Notes: a model not told the origin generated them from the letters alone. 64,000 bases of DNA from Sulfolobus sp. A20 (GCF_001719125.1 NZ_CP017006.1:1488001-1552000), one strand, 5' to 3'. Positions 36,572 to 46,934 are shown, counted from the stretch's first letter. Made by a program: numbers and translations.

Positions 36572-38185
36572 ATGAGTAGCGAATATTACGAATATGAGTT
36601 AACTATCGATAAAATATTAGATTCTGGTTCTAGAAGCTTTCCAACTCGAGAAATAGTCTACAGAGATATAAGAAGATATAGTTTTTCTTCATTCTCTCAA
36701 TCGGTAAAAAGATTAGTCACAGGCTTAAGAAAGCTAGGCGTTAAAAAAGGAGATAGAATAGGAGTTATAGACTGGGATACAGATGTATACATGCACTTAT
36801 ATTATGCTATACCAATGGCTGGAGCAGTTATTCATACTGTAAACATTAGATATCCCCCAGAATTGATTATGAAAACCATACTACATGCAGAGGATAAGTT
36901 TCTAATTGTAAGGGACGAGTTCCTACCATTAGTCGAGAAAGCTAAAAACTTCATTCCGACTGGAATGAAAGTAATAACTTATAGCGATACTAAAGAAAAG
37001 GTAAAAAGTTCAATTTCGTCAGCCGATTTTTGGGAATTAACCGAAACTAATGAGCCCACTGAGGAGTTTGACGTCAAAGAGAACGATATGGCAACCATAT
37101 TCTATACCTCCGGCACCACAGGCGAACCTAAGGGAGTGTGGTTCACTCACAGAAAAATAGTTCTACACGCGTTAAGCGTATCATTAGTAGGTAGTAGACC
37201 GCCGTTAAGTCTAACTTCTAACGACGTTTATATGATCCTAGTCCCAATGTTTCATGTACACGCCTGGGGATATCCCTATGTAGCTATGCTAAACGGCGTT
37301 AAGTATGTCTTACCCGGTAAATATGATTATGGTCTAATTCTCAAATTAATGGAAAAGGAGAACGTGACTTACTCTGCCATGGTACCAACTATATTATACT
37401 TATTACTAACACATCAAGATGCTCCAAGATATTTAAACGTATTTAGAAGATGGAAAGTTACAATTGGCGGATCAGCACTACCAGAAGGTCTAGCAAAGAA
37501 AGCAAAAGAGCTAGGAATAACTGTTATTGCAGGCTATGGATTATCGGAGACTTGTCCAGTATTAACCACTGGATACTACAATTCCTTGGTAGAGAATCTG
37601 GACGAGGAGAAGAAATTTGTTGAACAAATTTCAACTGGTTCTCCGATACCATTAGTTCAAATAAGGGTTATTGATCCTACTACAGGAAAAGACAAGAAGG
37701 TAGGAGAAATAGGAGAAATAGTAGTTAGAGCCCCGTGGCTAACTCAAGAATATTATAAAAATCCAGAAAAGACTAAGGAGTTATGGAAGGGAGGATGGTT
37801 ACACACTGGAGACTTAGCGTATATTGATGAATACGGCTATTTACATATAGTAGATAGGGAGAAAGACGCTATAAAGAGCGGGGGAGAATTCATACCTTCT
37901 TTATTACTAGAAAATGCGATATCTCTCCATCCAAAAGTTTCACAAGTTGCCGTTGTTGGAATTAAAGATGAGAAATGGGGAGAGAGGCCTATAGCATTCA
38001 TAGTACCCAAGGAGAAAATGACTGAGGAGGAGATAAGGCAATTCCTACAGAACTTAGCTAATGAAGGAAAGATACAAAAGTGGTGGATTCCAGATAAGTT
38101 CATATTTGTCGATTCCATGCCCTTAACTTCTACCAATAAAATAGATAAAAAGGTACTTAGGGATATGGCACAGAAAACTAAATAA
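36572..38185 (+). CDS. Acyl-CoA ligase (long/medium-chain fatty acid type)
   Basis: About 537 residues of the AMP-forming adenylate superfamily. The P-loop FYTSGTTGEPKG, the GYGLSETCP (A5) motif, LHTGDLAYIDEYGY and the hinge VDREKDAIKSGGEFI are all present; the C-terminal lysine segment STNKIDKK completes the active site. It activates a fatty acid to its CoA ester for the dehydrogenase encoded upstream. The ATG at 36572 is chosen over one eight codons earlier. The gene order supports lipid or organic acid catabolism. Confidence 0.91.
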   Translation: MSSEYYEYELTIDKILDSGSRSFPTREIVYRDIRRYSFSSFSQSVKRLVTGLRKLGVKKGDRIGVIDWDTDVYMHLYYAIPMAGAVIHTVNIRYPPELIMKTILHAEDKFLIVRDEFLPLVEKAKNFIPTGMKVITYSDTKEKVKSSISSADFWELTETNEPTEEFDVKENDMATIFYTSGTTGEPKGVWFTHRKIVLHALSVSLVGSRPPLSLTSNDVYMILVPMFHVHAWGYPYVAMLNGVKYVLPGKYDYGLILKLMEKENVTYSAMVPTILYLLLTHQDAPRYLNVFRRWKVTIGGSALPEGLAKKAKELGITVIAGYGLSETCPVLTTGYYNSLVENLDEEKKFVEQISTGSPIPLVQIRVIDPTTGKDKKVGEIGEIVVRAPWLTQEYYKNPEKTKELWKGGWLHTGDLAYIDEYGYLHIVDREKDAIKSGGEFIPSLLLENAISLHPKVSQVAVVGIKDEKWGERPIAFIVPKEKMTEEEIRQFLQNLANEGKIQKWWIPDKFIFVDSMPLTSTNKIDKKVLRDMAQKTK

Positions 38186-38209
38186 GTAATCAAGTTAAAA
38201 ATATTTTTT

Positions 38210-39397
38210 ATGAGAAACGTAGCAATTATTGGAACCGGGCACACTAAATTTGGAGTTAGAACTGATGTAAATTTACAAGAACTTGCGTGGGAGGCTATTA
38301 AGCAAGCATTAGAAGAGGCTAATTTAGAACAAAAGGATATACAGTACTTTGTTGTAGGAAATGTAGGAAATTGGAGCTCTGAGGAACTACCCGCTGTGGT
38401 AGTAGGAGAATATTGCGATTTAACGCCCAAAGGTACTATGAGAGTTGAGGCTGCTTGTGCAACTGGTAGTGCTGCGTTAAGAGAGGCTTATCTTGCCATT
38501 AAGTCTGGTGAAGCTGATATTGCATTAGCTGTGGGAGTTGAACAAATGCATCAAGCACCAAATCCTCAAGTAGTTGAATTAATTGGAAGAGCTGGAGATT
38601 ACTTTTGGGAGTTTGAAAATTTTGGACTAACCTTTCCAGGATATTATGCATTACATGCGTCAGCTTACATGAGCAAGTACAACGCTAAAGAGGAGGACCT
38701 AGGTAAGATAGCGATTAAAAATCACTACTACGGGGCGAGGAATCCATATGCTCAATTTCAAAAAGAAATAACAATGGAGGAGTATTTGAAATCAAAACCT
38801 GTTGCTTATCCTTTGAAGTTATTAGATTCGTCCCCAATAACTGATGGAGCTGCTGCTATCATATTAGCCTCAGAGGAAATAGCTAAGAAAATTACAGATT
38901 CACCAGTCTGGATAGTAGCCCAAGGAGTAGCTAGTGGAACAGCGAACTTAAGCAGGAGGACTGATTACACCCATATTGAGGCAGCTTATTTAGCTGCACA
39001 GCAAGCTTATAAGAGGGCTAATGTTGAATTTGATAATGCTTGGAAGTATTTCGATGTAGCTGACGTTCACGATTGTTTCACAATTGCGGAAATAATGGCT
39101 TATGAAGACTTAGGATTCGCAAAGAGAGGGGAAGGGCACATACTAGCAAGGGAAGAACAGACATATATTGGAGGTAAAATACCAGTAAACGTTGACGGTG
39201 GGTTAAAGGCTAAAGGACACCCAATAGGGGCTACTGGTGTAAGCATGGCAGTATCAATAACAAGACAACTACTATATAGGGCTCATAAAGGAACACAAGT
39301 AGAAGTAAAGAACGGAATGGGAATAACACACAACGTAGGAGGAACAGGACATTACGCATACGTAACAATATACTCAACTAGGAGGCCCTCATCATGA
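38210..39397 (+). CDS. Thiolase (acetyl-CoA acyltransferase, archaeal SCP-x-like)
   Basis: A 395-residue thiolase. VEAACATGSAALREA holds the nucleophilic Cys (about residue 85); the GHPIGATG motif is near the C-terminus, with THNVGGTGH after it in place of the usual CxG. It belongs to the archaeal/SCP-x type that works with a DUF35 partner, here the next gene with a 4-base overlap. It would cleave 3-ketoacyl-CoA to acetyl-CoA. The last 150 bases are T-poor and read in A- or C-ending codons. Confidence 0.9.
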   Translation: MRNVAIIGTGHTKFGVRTDVNLQELAWEAIKQALEEANLEQKDIQYFVVGNVGNWSSEELPAVVVGEYCDLTPKGTMRVEAACATGSAALREAYLAIKSGEADIALAVGVEQMHQAPNPQVVELIGRAGDYFWEFENFGLTFPGYYALHASAYMSKYNAKEEDLGKIAIKNHYYGARNPYAQFQKEITMEEYLKSKPVAYPLKLLDSSPITDGAAAIILASEEIAKKITDSPVWIVAQGVASGTANLSRRTDYTHIEAAYLAAQQAYKRANVEFDNAWKYFDVADVHDCFTIAEIMAYEDLGFAKRGEGHILAREEQTYIGGKIPVNVDGGLKAKGHPIGATGVSMAVSITRQLLYRAHKGTQVEVKNGMGITHNVGGTGHYAYVTIYSTRRPSS

Positions 39398-39846
39398 GCT
39401 TACCCCTAGTGTATGATCCAAAGAGCAATAACCCTTTATGGATAGACGTTAGAGAACTAAACTTGAAATATCAAATTCCGGTAAAGAAGGTTCAAAAATT
39501 CTTTGAGGGATTAAAACAAGGTAAAGTGTTAGCCACTAGATGTCCAAAATGTAATACTATATATTTCCCTCCTCAAGATGATTGTCCTAAGTGCAAAATG
39601 TCTAATCTTGATTGGGTGGAGATGCCAGAAGAGGGAGAGATAATAGCATTTACTGTAATTAATGTTAAACCTCCGTCATTTTCTAAAAATCAAGATTACG
39701 TTGTAGGGATAGCCAAGATGAGGAATGGGGTTAACGTTCTTGCATGGGTTAATTCTAAAGAAGTTAAAGTTAGTATGAAAGTGAAGCTTAAGGTAGTTAA
39801 AAGAGAACCAGAAGGTTATCTAACTTACGAATTTTTCCCAGCGTGA
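39394..39846 (+). CDS. DUF35 zinc-ribbon/OB-fold protein
   Basis: 150 residues. CPKCNTIYFPPQDDCPKC is the rubredoxin-like zinc ribbon (about residues 49-66); the rest is an OB fold. Archaeal DUF35 proteins form complexes with thiolases and pass the CoA ester between active sites. The overlap (ATGA) with the thiolase gene makes that partnership likely here. Confidence 0.88.
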   Translation: MSLPLVYDPKSNNPLWIDVRELNLKYQIPVKKVQKFFEGLKQGKVLATRCPKCNTIYFPPQDDCPKCKMSNLDWVEMPEEGEIIAFTVINVKPPSFSKNQDYVVGIAKMRNGVNVLAWVNSKEVKVSMKVKLKVVKREPEGYLTYEFFPA

Positions 39847-39852
39847 TCTGTA

Positions 39853-40971
39853 ATGGTAAATAAAGTAGCAGTTATAGGCTCGGGCACAATGGGGCATGGA
39901 ATAGCTGAGATAGTTGCTATCTCTGGCTATCAAGTTTATTTAAGTGACGTTTCTAGTGAGATTTTAGATTCGGCTATTAAAAAAATTAAATGGAGTCTAG
40001 AAAAATTACATGAAAAAGGTCAAATAAAGGAAAGTGTAGATAATGTTCTATCAAGAATAAAAACGGTTGTTGGTTTAACTGAGGAGATAAATGATGCTGA
40101 TATGGCGATTGAGGCTGTTCCAGAGAGAATTGATTTAAAGAAGCAAGTGTTCTTGAAATTAGAAGAGTTATTACCTAAAGATGCTATTTTAGCTACTAAC
40201 ACTAGCAGTTTACCTATAACTGAAATATCAGAAGGTTTGAGAAATAAGGGAAGAATTATCGGAACTCATTTCTTTAATCCACCCGTAATAATGCAATTGG
40301 TTGAGATAATAAGGGGGAATTATACTACTGATGAAGTTGTGAAGGAAACTAGAAATTTCATTATAAAACTCAATAAAAAGCCTATTATGGTAAATAAAGA
40401 TGTGCCTGGTTTCGTTGTTAACAGAATACTGTTAAGAATTATTACGACTTGTTGTATGTTAGTAGAAAAGGGAATAACGGATTATAAAACGATAGATGCT
40501 ACAGCCAGATATAAATTAGGCTTTCCAATGGGAGTATTTGAGCTAGTGGATTATACTGGAGTGGACGTTAACTATTATGTTAGTAGTGCGATGATTGAAA
40601 GAGGCTTTAAAGCGTATTACTGTAAAACTCTTGAGGAGATGACAAAGCGTAATGAATTAGGTGTCAAAAGCGGAAAGGGATTTTATGAATATCCATCTAA
40701 GAAGTACGTTAAAGTTAGCCTTCCTGAAGAGTTAGGATCGAAATTAGATCCATTATATATAATTTCTCCAGCAATAAACGAGGCTTATTGGATGGTTAGA
40801 AATGGCGTAGCTAGTGAAGAAGATATTGATATAGGCGTTAAGTTAGGGCTTAACTTTCCTAAAGGAATAACGGATTATTTAAAGGAAATGGGAAGGGATA
40901 AGGTGATAAAGGCATTGGATTATCTTTACAGAATATCCGGTGGAAGAGAAGAGTATTCCCCTTCTTTTTGA
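39853..40971 (+). CDS. 3-hydroxyacyl-CoA dehydrogenase (without hydratase domain)
   Basis: 372 residues. The Rossmann opening VAVIGSGTMGHGIAEI binds NAD, VPERIDLKKQVF and ATNTSSLPITEI are conserved, GTHFFNPPVIM has the catalytic His, and two C-terminal HCDH domains follow (VPGFVVNRIL, GVKSGKGFYEYP). It oxidises 3-hydroxyacyl-CoA. Many archaeal versions carry a C-terminal enoyl-CoA hydratase domain (total about 650 residues); here the protein stops before it. It lies six bases after the DUF35 gene. Confidence 0.91.
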   Translation: MVNKVAVIGSGTMGHGIAEIVAISGYQVYLSDVSSEILDSAIKKIKWSLEKLHEKGQIKESVDNVLSRIKTVVGLTEEINDADMAIEAVPERIDLKKQVFLKLEELLPKDAILATNTSSLPITEISEGLRNKGRIIGTHFFNPPVIMQLVEIIRGNYTTDEVVKETRNFIIKLNKKPIMVNKDVPGFVVNRILLRIITTCCMLVEKGITDYKTIDATARYKLGFPMGVFELVDYTGVDVNYYVSSAMIERGFKAYYCKTLEEMTKRNELGVKSGKGFYEYPSKKYVKVSLPEELGSKLDPLYIISPAINEAYWMVRNGVASEEDIDIGVKLGLNFPKGITDYLKEMGRDKVIKALDYLYRISGGREEYSPSF

Positions 40972-41325
40972 TCACTTATATCTTTGCCCTACATCAAAGC
41001 CATATAATACTGAAAAGTTGGCTAGTACTCCTAAAGCTAATAGGAAATGTATAATCACTAAAATTGGGCTGGCTAAGGAGAAATACAAGTAACCTAAGAT
41101 TCCTACTATAACTACTAATACTATGTTGCCTATTAAGATTCTTTTCTCAATAGGAAGTTTAACTCTGGCGTAACCTAATATAGCTATTACTAGAAGAATT
41201 GCGGCTAAAAGAGCGTGAGCACCTATTAAAGCAGGAAGGACACCATAAAAAACAATTACATTTCCTATTACGAGTTGAATTACTGTTATTCCAGCACCTA
41301 AAAGCCATAGAAGGCTATTTTTCAA
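40972..41325 (-). CDS. Small membrane protein, unknown function
   Basis: 117 residues, four hydrophobic helices, little else. It overlaps the DsrE-like gene upstream by four bases (ATGA), so the two are made together. A conserved-looking GAHALLAAILL stretch with a buried His could bind heme or metal, but the evidence is weak. No family recognised. Confidence 0.6.
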   Translation of the reverse strand: MKNSLLWLLGAGITVIQLVIGNVIVFYGVLPALIGAHALLAAILLVIAILGYARVKLPIEKRILIGNIVLVVIVGILGYLYFSLASPILVIIHFLLALGVLANFSVLYGFDVGQRYK

Positions 41326-41654
41326 ATCGTTATAACCTCATAACCATTGTTAACGTAGTAAGAGACCCTCTCCCCAGCAGGCAGTAAACTTAATCCTAAA
41401 CTTTCTAGATGGGGCTTAATATTCATTGCTTGAGCTACTCCTATACACGCAGAATCTACTATCTTATTTTGAAGAAGCTCTTGGAACATATTCTTTAATT
41501 CTCCATCAAGCTGTGTGAGCCTTTTTTGGCTTGGACCAAAATAAATTACCTTAACGTCTTCATATCTTTTATTCTTAACTGAGTTATATGCCATTCTCAT
41601 ACCTAAGTCAAACTTTTCGTCTCCAGACATTATTAGGAAGAGAACTTTTGTCAT
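41322..41654 (-). CDS. DsrE/F-like protein
   Basis: A 110-residue alpha/beta protein with the DsrE pattern: VLFLIMSGDEKFDLGMRMAY, then VKVIYFGPSQKRL, and one cysteine (VDSACIGVAQAM) in the region where DsrE carries sulfur. It may take part in cytoplasmic sulfur or persulfide handling. It is coupled to the membrane protein gene that follows. Confidence 0.72.
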   Translation of the reverse strand: MTKVLFLIMSGDEKFDLGMRMAYNSVKNKRYEDVKVIYFGPSQKRLTQLDGELKNMFQELLQNKIVDSACIGVAQAMNIKPHLESLGLSLLPAGERVSYYVNNGYEVITI

Positions 41655-41684
41655 ATGTTAATCAATTCATACATGTTAAAAAAC

Positions 41685-42509
41685 TTATCCCTTAATTGAT
41701 CTCGCCCTAGATATAAGGATTCCCAAGAACATAAATGTGATTCCAACTAGCTGAATAGGATAGGGTGAAACGCGGTAAATTACGAACTCTAGGAATGTGG
41801 TCAAGATGGGAACTGAGAAACTAAGTACAGTTACTTTCGGAATCTTTTCCACTTTAACCATCATGTTCCAAAGGAAGAAGGATAAAGCTCCACCTAAAGT
41901 TGAAGTATATACTATGCCTTCTATGAAATCCGTACTAGGATCAATTTGTGGGTTTAGAGGTAATATTAAAGCTAATATCAAGCTACCAATTGAGAACTGA
42001 CTTGCATTAACTCTAATCGGATCATAATTTCTCAGTTTTCTATAGAAAACCGTAAATAGAGCCCAAAATACTGCATTTACTAAAGTCAATATTGCTCCAA
42101 TTAACGTAAATCCTCTGACTAACGGAAGACCATATAAAATTACGCCAGAAAATCCAACTACTAATCCGACTATTTCAATTAATGTAGGACTTTCAGAGAT
42201 TATATAAAACGCTATTGGTAAGGCAAATAGAGGCATAGAGTAGCTTAATACTGCAGACTCAGCTGGCGTAACATACTTTAATCCTAAAGCCCATAGTAAA
42301 GAGCTAAACGTAGTATATATACTGAGCTGAACTACGTCCTTATTCAAAATTATCTTGCCCTTACTTAAAGAAACGAATATAACTGAGGAAATCAAATATC
42401 TAATTAAGTTAAAGGTTATCGGCGAAGAAGAAAGTATAGCGTCCTTAGCGAAATAGTAATTGAAAGAGCTTATTAAAACATAAGGTAGTAGATATCTTAT
42501 TACTTTCAC
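41685..42509 (-). CDS. EamA/DMT superfamily transporter
   Basis: 274 residues, ten hydrophobic helices arranged as two five-helix EamA repeats (about residues 1-135 and 136-274). Proteins of this type usually export amino acids or other small metabolites. A single gene ending in Arg-rich tail SRARSIKG; substrate not predictable. Confidence 0.82.
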   Translation of the reverse strand: MKVIRYLLPYVLISSFNYYFAKDAILSSSPITFNLIRYLISSVIFVSLSKGKIILNKDVVQLSIYTTFSSLLWALGLKYVTPAESAVLSYSMPLFALPIAFYIISESPTLIEIVGLVVGFSGVILYGLPLVRGFTLIGAILTLVNAVFWALFTVFYRKLRNYDPIRVNASQFSIGSLILALILPLNPQIDPSTDFIEGIVYTSTLGGALSFFLWNMMVKVEKIPKVTVLSFSVPILTTFLEFVIYRVSPYPIQLVGITFMFLGILISRARSIKG

Positions 42510-42922
42510 ACTCTAACCGTTCAACACTGAACTTTTAAAGTTAGCTAATGAAAATTCTTGGTTTTTTATTTCATGAAAATCAAGTTTTTTCCTTAAATCT
42601 CTTCCGCTTTTTTATGCTCTGGATATATCAGCATATCTCTAGACTAGACTTCTTCTCAGCCATAAATGGTGAGGCTTCTCTCGTTTTATAAAGCTTTTAA
42701 AAATCTGGAGTTATTGTTTTTGTTCCCAATCAAGTTAAATAGCTAGCGAGTTAATACAACTAATAAAGGTTCCATAACGGATATTTTCAGCTATTAAAAT
42801 ACAGCTTACGTGATTTCCTCAACTTTTTAAAACTTTTTGGAAACATTGGGAAAAACATATTAGGGGATAAAATAAGATGTTAACGCATTTATTTATAAGT
42901 GTGTTATCATTATTTTTCTATT
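42510..42922. other. Intergenic region before malic enzyme
   Basis: It contains an IS200/IS605-like end motif at 42647-42683. The final 60 bases hold the promoter of malic enzyme (ATTTATAAGT, about 42890-42899, 24-33 bp before the ATG). No gene is supported. Confidence 0.5.
42647..42683 (-). repeat. Degraded IS200/IS605-like right-end motif
   Basis: GACTTCTTCTC, a GCCAT-AA-ATGG stem and TGAGGCTTC. It is the same layout as the copy at 60804-60838. Confidence 0.5.
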
Positions 42923-44206
42923 ATGCCAGATCCTATTGAACTTGCGAAGAAATATGAGGGTAAAATAGAAATTTACCCAAAAATTCCTATAACCTCTTAT
43001 AATGACTTCGCCCTTATATATACTCCCGGAGTTGCTGAAGTATCTAGGGCTATTTATAAGGATCCGGACAGAAGCTTCGAATTAACGAGTAGATGGAATA
43101 CGATAGCAATAGTTACAGATGGTACGAGAGTACTAGGCTTAGGCAATATTGGTCCCACAGCTGCGATGCCTGTTATGGAGGGAAAATCATTATTATTTAA
43201 GTATCTAGGGGGAGTTGATGCAGTACCCCTGCCAATAAACGTTAAAAATGCTGATGATTTTGTGAACGTTGTCGAAGCTATAGAACCATCATTCGGTGGA
43301 ATCAACTTAGAGGATATAGAATCCCCGAAATGTTTCTATATATTAGAGAAGCTACAATCAGTCTTAAATATACCCGTGTGGCATGACGATCAACAAGGTA
43401 CAGCTGGAGCTACATTAGCAGGGCTAATAAATGCTTTAATCTTAACTAATAGGGATCCTAAGGAAAGTAAGATAGTACTATATGGGGCCGGTGCATCAAA
43501 TATTGCTACTGCAAGAATATTAGCTAAATATGGTTTTAAGTATGAAAACATGATCATGATAGATAGTAAAGGTCCATTGTATCCTACTAGAGAAGATATA
43601 GACCATTTAATGTTATATCACAAGTGGAAGTATGAATTAGCAATAAAGACTAATAAATGGGAAGCAAAAGAAATAAAAGACGCATTTAAGGGGGCAGATA
43701 TAGTTGTCTCAGCTTCCACTCCTGGACCTAACGTAATAAAGAAGGAATGGATAAACTTAATGAATAAAGACGCTATAGTTTTTGCATTAGCTAATCCCGT
43801 TCCAGAGATATTGCCACAAGACGCTAAGGAAGCTGGGGCAAGAATTATAGCTACCGGAAGAAGTGATTTCCCTAATCAAGTTAATAATTCGCTAGTATTT
43901 CCTGCCATATTTAGAGGAGTTCTAGATAGTAGAGCTAAAGCGATTACTGATGAAATGATTATAACAGCATCAGAGACTATTGCTAAGTTTGCTAGGGATA
44001 AGGGTATAAACGATAATTACATTATTCCAAGAATGGATGAATGGGAAGTGTATTACGAAGTAGCTGCAGCTGTAGCGAGTAAGGCAGTAGAATTAGGCTT
44101 AGCTAGGGTTAAAAGAACTAGGGATGAGTTTAAGGAAATTGCTAAGCATAGAATATTAAGGGCTAGAAAAATAATGAATCTGGTGATAAACACATGGTCA
44201 CCATAA
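42923..44206 (+). CDS. Malic enzyme, NAD(P)-dependent
   Basis: About 427 residues. [13 protein letters not shown] (catalytic Tyr region), [29 protein letters not shown] (metal ligands) and [15 protein letters not shown] are the malic enzyme signatures, and [14 protein letters not shown] is the NAD(P) fold. It decarboxylates malate to pyruvate, linking the citric acid cycle to acetyl-CoA and gluconeogenesis. The ATG at 42923 is chosen on family length and the TATA box about 28 bp upstream. An acetyltransferase gene overlaps its end by 13 bases. Confidence 0.93.
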   Translation: MPDPIELAKKYEGKIEIYPKIPITSYNDFALIYTPGVAEVSRAIYKDPDRSFELTSRWNTIAIVTDGTRVLGLGNIGPTAAMPVMEGKSLLFKYLGGVDAVPLPINVKNADDFVNVVEAIEPSFGGINLEDIESPKCFYILEKLQSVLNIPVWHDDQQGTAGATLAGLINALILTNRDPKESKIVLYGAGASNIATARILAKYGFKYENMIMIDSKGPLYPTREDIDHLMLYHKWKYELAIKTNKWEAKEIKDAFKGADIVVSASTPGPNVIKKEWINLMNKDAIVFALANPVPEILPQDAKEAGARIIATGRSDFPNQVNNSLVFPAIFRGVLDSRAKAITDEMIITASETIAKFARDKGINDNYIIPRMDEWEVYYEVAAAVASKAVELGLARVKRTRDEFKEIAKHRILRARKIMNLVINTWSP

Positions 44207-44661
44207 GAAGGGCAAAAAAAGAAGACATTGAAATGATAACAGACTTCTTCAGCAGGATGTATAGGCTTAACAGTGAGTTTGATCCGTTACTATCCACCCA
44301 GGAAGATTTAGAGGAGAGGGTAAGTAAAGTCATTGAAAAAAGTTTAGAAAGTCCTAACGAAATAATAGTAATAGCTGAGGATAATGGGAAAGTAGTGGGG
44401 GCAGCTAGAGTAATAGCATATGATAGGATATTCTATGTTCCAGAGAAGGAAGCTGTGATTGAAGAATTTTATGTCCACCCTTCATATAGAAGACAAGGTG
44501 TAGGGAAGGAAATAGTAAGTTTCATTCAAGGAGAATTAGAAAAGTTAGGAATACAGTTAATTGCAGCTAATTTTCCAGCTAGAAACTTAATAGCAGCGTC
44601 TTTCTACAAAAAAATGGGTTTTAGAGAGATATATTGTAAATTTATAAAGAAAATATATTAA
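44194..44661 (+). CDS. GNAT-family N-acetyltransferase
   Basis: 155 residues. The acetyl-CoA loop is [19 protein letters not shown] (motif A), preceded by [13 protein letters not shown]. It transfers an acetyl group to an amine of unknown identity. It overlaps malic enzyme by 13 bases and is likely co-translated with it, which is an unusual pairing. Confidence 0.86.
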   Translation: MVTIRRAKKEDIEMITDFFSRMYRLNSEFDPLLSTQEDLEERVSKVIEKSLESPNEIIVIAEDNGKVVGAARVIAYDRIFYVPEKEAVIEEFYVHPSYRRQGVGKEIVSFIQGELEKLGIQLIAANFPARNLIAASFYKKMGFREIYCKFIKKIY

Positions 44662-44858
44662 TCATGTTACTTTTTTTCACTTTAACATATCATAATCTTA
44701 AAACTAGCCAATTTATTAGGTCATAGCTTTAAAAAGTTGAAATATGAATACTTTGTAAGATAACTAAATGTAATTTATACCTTACAATAAACATTTGTAT
44801 AAGAAGGAATGAGATTTATATAAAAAACCTTATATTCTTTAAGTAATTTATATATATT

Positions 44859-46859
44859 ATGTCAGTAACGTGGGCCCTACCATTCGAAACTAAGATAATC
44901 CCTAAGTTGAATTCAAATCGTATTGTTAGTATAAATACCTATAAGGAGATACATAGCCAAACAGTTAAGGATTATAAGAATTTTTGGGCTTCAGTAGCCT
45001 CAGAATTAGATTGGTATAAACCATGGGAAAAAGTACTAGACGATAGTAATCCTCCATTCTATAAGTGGTTTTCTGGAGGAGAAATCAACGCAGCTTACTT
45101 AGCAGTCGATAGGCACGCTAAATCTTGGAGAAAAAACAAAGTAGCCGTCTTATGGGAAGGAGAACCAGTTGACGAGAAAGGAAATCCAAAAGAAATAAGG
45201 AAATTAACGTATTATGATTTATATAGAGAGGTAAATAGAGTAGCCTATCTATTAAAGAATAAGTATGGGCTAAAGAAAGGAGACACAATAGCGATATACT
45301 TACCAATGATTCCAGAACTACCAATTTTCATGTTAGCTGCGGCAAGATTAGGAGTAGTATTTACAGTAGTATTCTCTGGATTTAGTGCAGATGCATTAGC
45401 TAACAGGATAAACGACGCAGAGGCCAAATTAGTAGTAACAGCTGATGGAGGATGGAGAAGAGGAAAGATAGTGGAGCTAAAGGCAATTGTGGATAAGGCA
45501 TTAGAAAAGACTCCTACAGTTAAGGATGTAATAGTTGTGAGGAGAATAGGACATAAAGTGAATATGGTCGAGGGAAGAGATAAGTATTTCGATGAAGTGA
45601 TGAAAGATATTCCTCAGAACGTATATGTAGAACCAGAGAGATTAAAGTCAGAAGATCCATTATACATACTATACACTTCCGGAACAACGGGTAAACCGAA
45701 GGGAATAGTACATGACATTGGAGGATATATGACATTATTACATGCGACTATGAGATGGGTCTTCGACATAAGGGATGATGACGTATATTGGTGTACAGCG
45801 GACATTGGTTGGGTTACCGGGCATTCATATATCGTATTTGGTCCATTAATGGAGGGAGCTACAACAGTTATGTATGAAGGGGCTTTAGATTATCCCCAGC
45901 CAGATAGATGGGTTTCAATAATTGAAAGACATGGAGTAAATATCTTATATACCTCGCCAACTGCTATAAGGACTTTTATGAAATATGGAGATAATTGGAT
46001 TAAAGCCCATGATACCTCAACAATCAGGCTAATTCATTCAGTAGGAGAACCAATAAATCCAGAAGCCCAAGAGTGGTTATGGAAATTAGTTGGAAGAGAA
46101 GAAGTGCCGTTTGGAAGTACTTGGTGGATGACTGAGACTGGCGGAATACTGATATCCCATTTACCAGGTTTATACATGATACCGATGAAGCCAGGAACTA
46201 ATGGTATGCCGATATTGGGTGTAGAAGCGGATGTAGTAAATGAAGATGGAAAACCGGCTAATCCAGAGGAAAGAGGTTACCTAGTAATAAAGAATCCATG
46301 GCCCGGTATGCCTTTAACAATTTATAAAGATCCAGAGAGATATGTGAAAGTTTATTGGAGCAGATTTCCCGGAATGTTTTATGTCGGAGATTACGCAGTT
46401 AAGGATAGGGATGGATACTTCTGGATATTAGGAAGAGCTGATGAGGTGATAAAGGTTGCTGGGCATAGATTAGGAACTTACGAATTAGAGTCAGCATTAA
46501 TTGAACACCCAGCAGTTGCTGAGGCAGCAGTAATAGGGGTCCCAGACCCTGTTAAAGGGGAAGTACCTTACGCCTTCGTGATACTGAGACAAGGATACTC
46601 TCCTTCTTCTCAGTTAACGCAGGAAATAATGAAAACGGTTAGGGATAAAGTGGGACCAATAGCTACTATTGATAAAATCTTCTTCGTAGGAAAACTGCCC
46701 AAGACTAGAAGTGGTAAGATAATGAGGAGAGTTGTGAGAGCTGTAGCTACTAAAGCCGAAGTAGGTGATATAACTACATTAGAAGATGAAGCTTCTGTAG
46801 ATGAGATTAGAAAAGCATTAGAAGAATTCAAGGCTGAGTTTGAGAAAGTTAATAAGTAG
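44859..46859 (+). CDS. acs: Acetyl-CoA synthetase (AMP-forming)
   Basis: A 666-residue enzyme activating acetate with ATP and CoA. Motifs: the P-loop YTSGTTGKPKG (about residue 269), STWWMTETG (A5, about 422), GDYAVKDRDGYFWILGRADEVIKVAGHRLG and the C-terminal PKTRSGKIMRR with the acetylatable lysine. The N-terminal extension (about 25 residues) is longer than usual. A TATA-like ATTTATATA box lies about 30 bp upstream. It may work with the SatP-like transporter. Confidence 0.95.
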   Translation: MSVTWALPFETKIIPKLNSNRIVSINTYKEIHSQTVKDYKNFWASVASELDWYKPWEKVLDDSNPPFYKWFSGGEINAAYLAVDRHAKSWRKNKVAVLWEGEPVDEKGNPKEIRKLTYYDLYREVNRVAYLLKNKYGLKKGDTIAIYLPMIPELPIFMLAAARLGVVFTVVFSGFSADALANRINDAEAKLVVTADGGWRRGKIVELKAIVDKALEKTPTVKDVIVVRRIGHKVNMVEGRDKYFDEVMKDIPQNVYVEPERLKSEDPLYILYTSGTTGKPKGIVHDIGGYMTLLHATMRWVFDIRDDDVYWCTADIGWVTGHSYIVFGPLMEGATTVMYEGALDYPQPDRWVSIIERHGVNILYTSPTAIRTFMKYGDNWIKAHDTSTIRLIHSVGEPINPEAQEWLWKLVGREEVPFGSTWWMTETGGILISHLPGLYMIPMKPGTNGMPILGVEADVVNEDGKPANPEERGYLVIKNPWPGMPLTIYKDPERYVKVYWSRFPGMFYVGDYAVKDRDGYFWILGRADEVIKVAGHRLGTYELESALIEHPAVAEAAVIGVPDPVKGEVPYAFVILRQGYSPSSQLTQEIMKTVRDKVGPIATIDKIFFVGKLPKTRSGKIMRRVVRAVATKAEVGDITTLEDEASVDEIRKALEEFKAEFEKVNK

Positions 46860-46895
46860 TTTTTTGATAAGTTTTTTCCCTATATTCCTTTTTTC
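46858..46895 (+). terminator. T-rich terminator after acs
   Basis: Three T-runs (about 46860-46865, 46871-46877 and 46889-46894) follow the stop codon within 40 bases. Confidence 0.45.
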
Positions 46896-46934
46896 ATAAT
46901 AAAATCTTAAAAAGCACTTTAGCTTAGTCAACTT

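Noticed and set aside
37837-38430. 197-codon minus-strand frame across the ligase/thiolase junction
   Set aside because: Ser/Phe-rich antisense of two convincing genes.
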